In this document: piece by piece, positions 6,325-11,709 of the stretch | Layout: each line of letters starts with the position of its first letter | Position numbering within the stretch: position 1 is the first letter of the stretch | NCBI GenBank assembly: GCA_965371855.1 | Contig: CBDUZZ010000101.1 | Coordinates: 1 to 11,709 of the forward strand | Direction: 5' to 3' | DNA from: JAADEM01 sp965371855 | Lineage (GTDB): Bacteria; Bacteroidota; Bacteroidia; Bacteroidales; Marinilabiliaceae | Length of the DNA: 11,709 bases | The notes under the pieces: generated by a model | What the model was told of the DNA's origin: nothing | Seen by the model: only the letters and a program-made list of their open reading frames with translations | Database searches by the model: none | Program-made: the position numbers and the translations under genes

Positions 6325-7158
6325 CTAAAAAATCATTGACATCCCCAAACCTTTGCCATCTTTTGGCTTAACAATATGCTCTTTTTGAGATTCATGCACT
6401 TTATCCAACTCCATTTTCAGCATTTTAATGTGTTGCACAGCCATGAACTTTCTAAAAATAGTTATATCCTCTATTTCACGTGCTTTAACAAGAGCAGTAT
6501 AATATTCAGCCTTATCTTCTTTAAAAACATTCGACAATGGCTGTTTAAAATAGTGCTGAATAAAATTCATTATAAGTCTGGATATTCTGCCATTTCCATC
6601 TGCAAAAGGATGAATAGAAACAAGGTTAAAATGCGCATCAAAAGAGGTTATCAATGCATCCTCAGGAGAAGATATAGATGTCAGTTTTGAATTTAAATCA
6701 TTACAAAAAATCTCCAACAACGACAAAACCTTTCTGAAATCAACAAAACGTGTTGTTCCTGCATTAACATTCAACAAACGAAGATCACCTTTAGCTGAAT
6801 CAAACGTTCCACCAATGGTATTATAAACAGCTCCAGTTCCTTTCATAATCAATGAAGACACCTGCTTTATAAAACCTACATTCACATTCCATTTCTCCTC
6901 TGCAGCGCGAAGCACAAAAAGCAAGGCGGTATAATGATCCTGTTGCATCAAATGATGTTCCAAAGGTTTTCCCTTTGCGGTTAGAGCATCTGCAAGCAAT
7001 ACCTGTGTCTCTTCCTGAGTTAAAGAAGCACCTTCGATACTTGTTGAATGATGAACAAGCGAATAATAATTATACTTAACCCAATCCTCCGATTGCTCAA
7101 TACCATACTCATTATATCGGTTCGTAAGTGAATTTATCTCTTTTAATAAGGCTTCCAT
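6325..7158 (-). CDS. Fic domain protein, putative AMP transferase with N-terminal inhibitory helix
   Basis: The 277-residue protein carries a complete Fic signature at 183-194, HPFADGNGRISR, including catalytic His183, metal-binding Asp187, and Gly188-Asn189-Gly190-Arg191 for phosphate binding. Fic enzymes usually move AMP from ATP to a Ser, Thr or Tyr hydroxyl. Upstream, Ser38-x3-Glu42-Gly43 (STSIEG) matches the inhibitory motif (S/T)xxxE(G/N), placing it in the class with the helix N-terminal to the Fic fold. Glu42 would hold ATP in a non-productive pose. Catalysis therefore looks intact but self-restrained. The last 40 residues are a basic, charged tail with no recognised DNA-binding domain. 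The gene starts 30 bp after the ATPase stop, so it probably shares the promoter at 8488-8457. No separate antitoxin gene is present. The target is unknown. Confidence 0.9.
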   Translation of the reverse strand: MEALLKEINSLTNRYNEYGIEQSEDWVKYNYYSLVHHSTSIEGASLTQEETQVLLADALTAKGKPLEHHLMQQDHYTALLFVLRAAEEKWNVNVGFIKQVSSLIMKGTGAVYNTIGGTFDSAKGDLRLLNVNAGTTRFVDFRKVLSLLEIFCNDLNSKLTSISSPEDALITSFDAHFNLVSIHPFADGNGRISRLIMNFIQHYFKQPLSNVFKEDKAEYYTALVKAREIEDITIFRKFMAVQHIKMLKMELDKVHESQKEHIVKPKDGKGLGMSMIF

Positions 7159-7188
7159 GATAAATCAAAGTTAAACAATTTACTTTAA

Positions 7189-8436
7189 CTATTCGAACAT
7201 CAATTTCCAATAAGGAATAAATTTCACTTTTGTATCTCCAATATCAATCCTACTATCCAAAAACATATTGATGACATATCCTGTTTTAGGTTTATATTTC
7301 TCTAAAAAACTCCTGTATGAACGACTCAATGTTGGTTGTCTCAAAGAGGAATACTTAACTTCTACAGGAATTACCTCCATATTATTATGCACAACAAAGT
7401 CTACTTCCGCTTTATCTTTTGTTCTCCAATATTTCACTCTAATCAATCCCTTTTCAAACTTATTCTTCAATAACTGAAAAACGAAGTTTTGAAACAGAAA
7501 TCCATCATTTTTATTTATGGGTACTCGTACTCCATAACGACCCAGTCCAAAACTACACATCCCCATATCGTTAAAATAAACAACAGGTGATTTAGTCAAT
7601 TCCTTTTTTTGATTAGTAAAAAAAGGGGTTATAATAGAAATAACAAAGGTCTGTTCGGCATACCACAAAAACTTTTTTAAAGTATCTACCGAAATACCAA
7701 CATCTGTTGCCAAACGTGCATAATTAATTAATCCTCCACATCCCACAGCCAATAGTTGTATCAGACGCGTAAATCTATCAGGCACTCTGACACCAAGTAA
7801 ATAAGTAATATCTTTTGTAATATAGGATGTGAAAATCTCATTCATCACTTCCGCCTTTTGCTGAACATCATTTTCACTTACAATCTTCGGGTAACCTCCA
7901 AAGGTCATGTATTCGTTCAACAAGGCATTAAGTTTTTCATGCTCTATCTCACAAAACTGCTTTAGTCTATCAGTATATTTATACTTTGTTTTGTAATCAA
8001 TAAACTCATAAAAACTAACCGAATGCATTTCCAGCAGGTATTTACGACCAGTTAACGTCTCACTGATTTTCTCTTTTAACTCAAGACTACCCGAGCCGGT
8101 TACTACAAATTTATAGGGTAGATCAGAATCATATAAACCCTTTAGGAATCTTCCGGCATCCTGTTTTTGTTGTATCTCATCAATAAAAACATAACCGGAT
8201 TTATTGCCAAACTCTAATTGAATCTTTCTTAATAAATTTTGTTGAGAATCAAAAAAACGGGCATCATCTTCAAAATCCATATTAAAAAACAGCACATTTT
8301 CACCCTGTTGTTCCAATTCATGAAAAACTTTTTTTATGATTGTAGTCTTACCTACCTGACGTGCACCAACAAGAATTGTAATCTCCTTTCTTTTAAGATG
8401 CCCTTTTAGTTTGTTTTCTACACTCCGCTTTATCAT
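7189..8436 (-). CDS. AAA_14 / DUF4143 ATPase
   Basis: A 415-residue member of the common bacterial and archaeal AAA_14-DUF4143 family, full length. The N-terminal ATPase half has Walker A G24-ARQVGKT-T32, Walker B YVFIDE (Asp86-Glu87), and a sensor-like VVTGSGS at 111-117. GGYP at 180-183 marks the middle region. The C-terminal DUF4143 half has EVDFVV with Asp346 and VEVK with Glu359 and Lys361, which recalls a PD-(D/E)xK nuclease core. Nuclease activity is a possibility only. The cellular role of this family is poorly defined; members spread widely by horizontal transfer. Here it is the first gene of the repeat-bracketed cassette, with a clear promoter and a short leader before the ATG at 8436. 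Fic follows after 30 bp. Confidence 0.88.
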   Translation of the reverse strand: MIKRSVENKLKGHLKRKEITILVGARQVGKTTIIKKVFHELEQQGENVLFFNMDFEDDARFFDSQQNLLRKIQLEFGNKSGYVFIDEIQQKQDAGRFLKGLYDSDLPYKFVVTGSGSLELKEKISETLTGRKYLLEMHSVSFYEFIDYKTKYKYTDRLKQFCEIEHEKLNALLNEYMTFGGYPKIVSENDVQQKAEVMNEIFTSYITKDITYLLGVRVPDRFTRLIQLLAVGCGGLINYARLATDVGISVDTLKKFLWYAEQTFVISIITPFFTNQKKELTKSPVVYFNDMGMCSFGLGRYGVRVPINKNDGFLFQNFVFQLLKNKFEKGLIRVKYWRTKDKAEVDFVVHNNMEVIPVEVKYSSLRQPTLSRSYRSFLEKYKPKTGYVINMFLDSRIDIGDTKVKFIPYWKLMFE

Positions 8437-8456
8437 ATCTATTTTTCTACTTTGTA

Positions 8457-8488
8457 CAAAGATATAATTTGATTATACAAAAAACAAA
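8457..8488 (-). promoter_or_regulatory. Bacteroidota-type promoter for the ATPase-Fic pair
   Basis: On the minus strand, TTTG (8488-8485), a 20-bp spacer and TATCTTTG (8464-8457) match the primary sigma factor consensus of Bacteroidota (TTTG, 19-21 bp, TAnnTTTG). Transcription would begin near 8450, about 15 bases before the ATG at 8436. It lies inside the cassette, so the two genes do not depend on read-through from the helicase gene. Confidence 0.7.
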
Positions 8489-8498
8489 CCTATCATGC

Positions 8499-8544
8499 TT
8501 TTTCTCGGGCTAAAACAATATTGTACTATTGTTTTTCTCGGGCT
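8499..8544. repeat. Duplicated 13-bp motif enclosing a palindrome at the cassette edge
   Basis: TTTTTCTCGGGCT occurs at 8499-8511 and 8532-8544. Between them AAAACAATA (8512-8520) and TATTGTTTT (8527-8535) are perfect inverted repeats around TTGTAC. Nested inside is the 10-bp palindrome ACAATATTGT (8515-8524). The right 13-mer straddles the edge of the 304-bp repeat (8538), so part of it is gmd sequence. This is either a junction scar from slippage, a regulator site upstream of the ATPase promoter, or a recombination site. Confidence 0.6.
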
Positions 8545-8779
8545 GAGACTCCTGAATAATGCGTATCAAATTGGTAGAATCAGATAAATCACCGTAATGA
8601 AGTATCATGTTCCTGTTCTCTACATGAGGATCCTGATACAGATGATCTATCCTGTCAGTATTAAAAAGTGATGATCGTCTCTTGATATCATGCACTCAAG
8701 ACCCTTTCTTAAGCAAAAACTCGGCAAGGTAAGCACCATCCTGACCGGTGATACCGGTTATTAAAGCTGTATTTTGCAT
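8538..8779 (-). pseudogene. 5' fragment of gmd (duplicate)
   Basis: From the ATG at 8779 this repeats the first 80 codons of gmd, with the same TGA at codon 28, and breaks off after residues QP at the cassette junction. After the break the frame adds a few unrelated residues (EKNNSTILF) and stops at 8510. No catalytic residue of Gmd is included, so it cannot encode an enzyme. It sits 68 bp after the helicase stop, where an intact gmd would stand if the cassette were absent. Confidence 0.9.
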
Positions 8780-8841
8780 AATATATTAATAAACTACTGT
8801 ACTGATTATTTCAAACATTTCCATTCGTGTCATTCGTGGTT
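8538..8841. repeat. Right copy of the 304-bp direct repeat
   Basis: It matches 5990-6293 without a visible difference, at an offset of 2548 bp. The right end stops 6 bp from the helicase stop codon (8848-8850). The interval 8437-8847 therefore holds only the cassette promoter, the palindromic patch and this repeat, with no complete gene. Confidence 0.9.
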
Positions 8842-8847
8842 CCCTTC

Positions 8848-11490
8848 TCAAACAGGCAACTTAAACTTCATGGTTACCTCCCCGGTTTTGGCATCAACCT
8901 CAATTTTTTGTTCCTCCATCTTGACTTCCTTACCGGTTGCCATCTGAAACATACCGGCTAAAAACTGCATCCCACTATTCATCACCTGTTCCATCTCTTT
9001 AGCCTTCAGAGTACCTTTATCAGACAACATACCTTCAGAAGGGGGAGATGTATCCTCATCCTCTTCTACCATCTCCTCAAAAATCTTTTCATCCGGTGAC
9101 TCCTTCTTGTCGGCATTACCCTCAAACAACTCTTCTTCTTTCTCGATCTCTTCTACTAATTCAGTCGGTTCTTGCGCCAATCCATCAACCATAGCAGAAA
9201 TCTGCTCAAGAAACTGTGACCGCCCTTTATGCGAGAAATCAACAAAATCAATTGTGCTATCACTGTTTAAAACACCGTCAAACAAACTTTGTTTTACCAG
9301 CAAACCTAACGAAATTCGTTCTTCAATAGAGTTTGCCGTGATGAAATTAAAGATGGTGAGTTTGTTACTTTTCTGTCCCAACCTGTCAATCCTGCCAATA
9401 CGTTGATTCTTCTTTGCCGGGTTCCAGGGCAATTCAAAATTAATCAGGATATCAGCCACCTGAAGGTTCAAGCCGGATCCCCCGGCTTCAGTAGAGAGAA
9501 ACACTTTACAAGCATCATTAGTTTCAAATCGATTAATCAGCTCTCCCCTCTTATTCACCGGCACTTTTCCATTGAGCTCAGCAAATCCAATATTACTCTC
9601 CCTCAACATCTTACCAATTAACTTATGCACCTTCACCCATTCAGAAAAAATAATGATTTTTCGTCTGGTGTTTTTTACATCCAACTTCTCAAGCAGAATA
9701 TACTTCAATTCATCAAGTTTTGGCGAGTCACTGGTTGCATCATCAATCAGATAAGTGGAATCACAAACCATACGCATACTGGCCAAAAGCATCTGCATCT
9801 TCTGCATGTCGTAAGGAGTGAGGAATTTTTTATGTGCCAATTGTCCAATAGCACTTGCATAGGAGGCATGATAATCAGCTTGCAACGAGGTCATTCCAAC
9901 CCTTATATCCTGCTGTAGCACTTGTGGTAATTGATCAATAACTTTACTTTTCTCCCTTCTAATCAATAATCCCTCCATCTTCTTTTTCAGAGATTGTAAA
10001 TTATAATAACCATTAATTTTATTGTGCTTCTCGACATCGAAAAGACAGTGTTGGTAAGAGAACTCCCAAAGTGGCCCCAAAAACTGATCGTCCAGCACCC
10101 CTATAATTGAGAAGAGGTCTATCAGCTTATTTTCAATAGGCGTACCGGTTATAATTAAGGTGTGTTTGCTTTCTAATTCTTTTATGGCATGGGCTGTTTT
10201 TGTAGCAAAGTTCTTTACCCTTTGAGCCTCATCCAAAATCAATAAGTCTATTGCAGCTTTACTAATGGTCACCTGATCGCGTAAAACGGTTTCGTAATTG
10301 ACAATCAAAAAAGTTTCTTTGGCATTTTTATATATCTGTTCCCGTTCGTGAGGAAACCCTTGCACCACCAAGGCTTTTGCATCACTAAACTTCTCAATTT
10401 CAGATTTCCATTGCGCTTTCAATGAGGCAGGACATACAACCAATACCTTTTTAAATCCAAACAATTTCTTCTTTTGCAAAGCAACACCTATAGCCTGAAT
10501 GGTCTTTCCCAAGCCCATTTCATCGGCAATGATGGCCGCTTTCCTACAAGTGGCAAAATCAATCCCTTCCTTTTGATAATCGTAAAGATTAGCCTTTATA
10601 AATGAATAATCCGGCTTATACTTTTGTTGCACCAACTGCATTGAACGCTCATCCCATATTTTATCAATCTTTTGAACAACCTCAGGTCGCACAATAATAT
10701 TATCAAACAATTGCAATTCAGAAAAAATACCTGAGAATGCTTCAATCCCCTCATCTTCTATGTATGAATTATCCCTGAAATACTTTTTGATTATTTCTGC
10801 GGCTTCAAGAGGTAATTGATGAGGATAGAACCAAGATATCCGGTAATCATTTAAAGGATCCAGATAGATCTCAATAAACGGGCAAGTCTTTTTAAGCCGT
10901 TTATACAATTTTGGGTTTTCTTTCAATTGCTTAAATACATACATGATGTGCTTAGTGGTCCCCAGCTTGTTCAATGCCGCATCCCGGCTATTACTATAAC
11001 CGGTTTCGTTTTCAAAATCACGTAAAAAAACTTTGTATTTTACACCATTTTCATTGGTCACCCAATGATCTCCATATATATTATCAGCATACTCCACTCT
11101 GTAGTTTGCAGCAAGTGCTTTCTGCATCCGTTCAGCCATTACCCGTTTGATCATCCCCTGCCGGGAATATTTTTTATGCTCCAAATGCTCCTTTTCATCC
11201 AGCAGGTGAATTTCATGCTGATACTGCAACAATGCTGCATAGGAAAAACGGTTCCATTCTCCTGTAGAATTACATACAGTTATAGCATCATCTTCAAAAT
11301 CACAAGTAATAGACAGTTCTTCAAAAGGATGAACATCGGCAAACAGGAATTCCACTTTTTCCGCAGATTGGGTCAATATCTGACATTCATTATTATTATA
11401 TATAAACTGTCCAAAGGCCAATTCTTCCCGCTTCAATCCGGTTTGGAGAGATTTTACCTTTTCATCAATGGCTTGAACTAAATTCTGCAT
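8848..11490 (-). CDS. SNF2-family DEAD/DEAH-like helicase with acidic C-terminal tail
   Basis: This 880-residue protein has a complete SNF2-type double RecA motor. Lobe one has DEMGLGKT (323-330, Walker A), DEAQ (420-423, Walker B) and TGTP (448-451). Lobe two has STEAGGSGLNLQ (666-677) and the arginine-finger motif QRIGRIDRLGQ (696-706). Such motors use ATP to move along double-stranded DNA and displace bound proteins. The first 300 residues show no domain I recognise, and there is no SWIM-type cysteine pattern. After the motor, about 772-812 is very acidic, followed by a helix with VMNSGMQFLAGMF and a short basic or hydrophobic end. The acidic stretch may contact basic proteins or hold the motor inactive. 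It stands alone upstream of the gmd fragment, so no partner defines its job; transcription regulation (RapA/HepA-like) or defence are both possible. The ATG at 11490 follows an A-rich leader without Shine-Dalgarno. Confidence 0.88.
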   Translation of the reverse strand: MQNLVQAIDEKVKSLQTGLKREELAFGQFIYNNNECQILTQSAEKVEFLFADVHPFEELSITCDFEDDAITVCNSTGEWNRFSYAALLQYQHEIHLLDEKEHLEHKKYSRQGMIKRVMAERMQKALAANYRVEYADNIYGDHWVTNENGVKYKVFLRDFENETGYSNSRDAALNKLGTTKHIMYVFKQLKENPKLYKRLKKTCPFIEIYLDPLNDYRISWFYPHQLPLEAAEIIKKYFRDNSYIEDEGIEAFSGIFSELQLFDNIIVRPEVVQKIDKIWDERSMQLVQQKYKPDYSFIKANLYDYQKEGIDFATCRKAAIIADEMGLGKTIQAIGVALQKKKLFGFKKVLVVCPASLKAQWKSEIEKFSDAKALVVQGFPHEREQIYKNAKETFLIVNYETVLRDQVTISKAAIDLLILDEAQRVKNFATKTAHAIKELESKHTLIITGTPIENKLIDLFSIIGVLDDQFLGPLWEFSYQHCLFDVEKHNKINGYYNLQSLKKKMEGLLIRREKSKVIDQLPQVLQQDIRVGMTSLQADYHASYASAIGQLAHKKFLTPYDMQKMQMLLASMRMVCDSTYLIDDATSDSPKLDELKYILLEKLDVKNTRRKIIIFSEWVKVHKLIGKMLRESNIGFAELNGKVPVNKRGELINRFETNDACKVFLSTEAGGSGLNLQVADILINFELPWNPAKKNQRIGRIDRLGQKSNKLTIFNFITANSIEERISLGLLVKQSLFDGVLNSDSTIDFVDFSHKGRSQFLEQISAMVDGLAQEPTELVEEIEKEEELFEGNADKKESPDEKIFEEMVEEDEDTSPPSEGMLSDKGTLKAKEMEQVMNSGMQFLAGMFQMATGKEVKMEEQKIEVDAKTGEVTMKFKLPV

Positions 11491-11709
11491 AAATAATATT
11501 TATTTTGAATGAAACATCTTTTAAAACGAGCAAGGACGAAACTATTATAATTGCTGATTATTTAAAAATATAATCTTACTTTATTATTAACAATCTTCAA
11601 TCCCCCTGGTTGTGCATGTTAGATAAACCCATCTGTAATTCTCCCCCTTCGCCAAGGTAATGGCACTAACATAAGTCATTAATTATTTATATTTTCTATA
11701 TTTACCCAC
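11491..11709. other. Intergenic region upstream of the helicase gene
   Basis: This 219-bp AT-rich stretch has no convincing gene and no clean TTTG/TAnnTTTG promoter pair on the minus strand. A patch at 11600-11660 is locally C-rich and pyrimidine-biased (AATCCCCCTGG and TCTCCCCCTTCG). Its reverse complement GGGGGATTG also occurs at 46-54 at the other end of the window, which suggests degenerate intergenic repeats. A 30-codon minus-strand ORF (11679-11587) overlaps this patch and I do not support it as a gene. Confidence 0.4.

Larger units (their letters stand above)
6294..8537. other. Cassette (AAA_14 ATPase + Fic) framed by 304-bp direct repeats
   Basis: The 2244-bp unique segment between the two repeats holds one promoter, the ATPase gene and the Fic gene, and nothing else of size. 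It separates the helicase gene from the intact-length gmd. Its only visible boundary structures are the direct repeats and a small duplicated palindromic patch at 8499-8544. No transposase, integrase or recognisable attachment site is present, so the element is probably a passenger that arrived by recombination. Mobility is inferred from structure alone. Confidence 0.55.

Noticed and set aside
7166..7173. TAACTTTG on the minus strand as a promoter for the Fic gene
   Set aside because: It matches TAnnTTTG but lies only 7 bp before the ATG and has no -33 partner at 19-21 bp. Co-transcription from the ATPase promoter is more likely.
8510..8695. Independent 61-residue protein reading VHDIKRRSS
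   Set aside because: It is the duplicated gmd segment after its TGA, plus a few junction residues; no reason to think it is a functional protein.
5990..8841. CRISPR array or classical insertion sequence as explanation of the repeats
   Set aside because: There are only two long repeats with a 2.2-kb interval, no transposase or integrase, no short inverted termini at both ends, and the repeat is itself gene sequence.
11065..11481. 138-codon + strand ORF opposite the helicase start
   Set aside because: It is fully antisense to the N-terminal part of the helicase gene, its translation shows no recognisable domain, and its composition is that of a reverse-frame shadow.
11587..11679. 30-codon minus-strand ORF upstream of the helicase
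   Set aside because: It spans a pyrimidine-rich, probably repetitive patch, has no ribosome-binding signal or promoter, and shows no familiar motif.

Overview
The window looks like chromosomal DNA of a member of the Bacteroidota. The DNA is AT-rich, Shine-Dalgarno sequences are weak or absent, and one promoter fits the Bacteroidota consensus (TTTG, 20 bp, TAnnTTTG). The gene content also fits: a Bacteroidota-type Wzi outer-membrane protein, the long form of GDP-L-fucose synthase, and a GYF_2 fragment followed by a double zinc-ribbon membrane protein. No genus can be assigned.

Layout. 1-236 (+) holds the broken C-terminal end of a GYF_2-domain protein, followed at 391-1491 (+) by a double zinc-ribbon protein with one C-terminal membrane helix. 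A 10-bp hairpin and an (AGT)6 run separate this from the rest, which is all on the minus strand. Reading leftward in the direction of transcription: a SNF2-family helicase (11490-8848); a 5' fragment of gmd (8779-8538); an AAA_14/DUF4143 ATPase (8436-7189) and a Fic protein (7158-6325); gmd itself (6231-5116), interrupted by a TGA; fcl (4990-3908); a small signal-peptide/coiled-coil/membrane protein (3897-3421) with a clear intrinsic terminator; a short remnant of another gmd start (3340-3294); and a Wzi-family capsule assembly protein (3221-1590).

How the genes relate. Gmd and Fcl are consecutive enzymes converting GDP-mannose to GDP-L-fucose, and Wzi-family proteins act in surface polysaccharide assembly, so the left half looks like the edge of a polysaccharide locus. 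The gmd reading frame is split by TGA at codon 28, just after its NADP-binding glycine motif. Unless this is bypassed or another gmd exists, this copy is probably inactive.

The most striking structure is an apparently exact 304-bp direct repeat (5990-6293 and 8538-8841) made of the first part of gmd, its TGA and its leader. The repeat brackets a self-contained 2.24-kb segment with its own promoter, the AAA ATPase and the Fic gene. One repeat plus the segment is 2548 bp. Recombination between the repeats would release that as a circle and leave gmd directly downstream of the helicase gene. This resembles insertion of an accessory cassette by single crossover or duplication. I see no transposase, integrase, tRNA, rRNA or CRISPR array.
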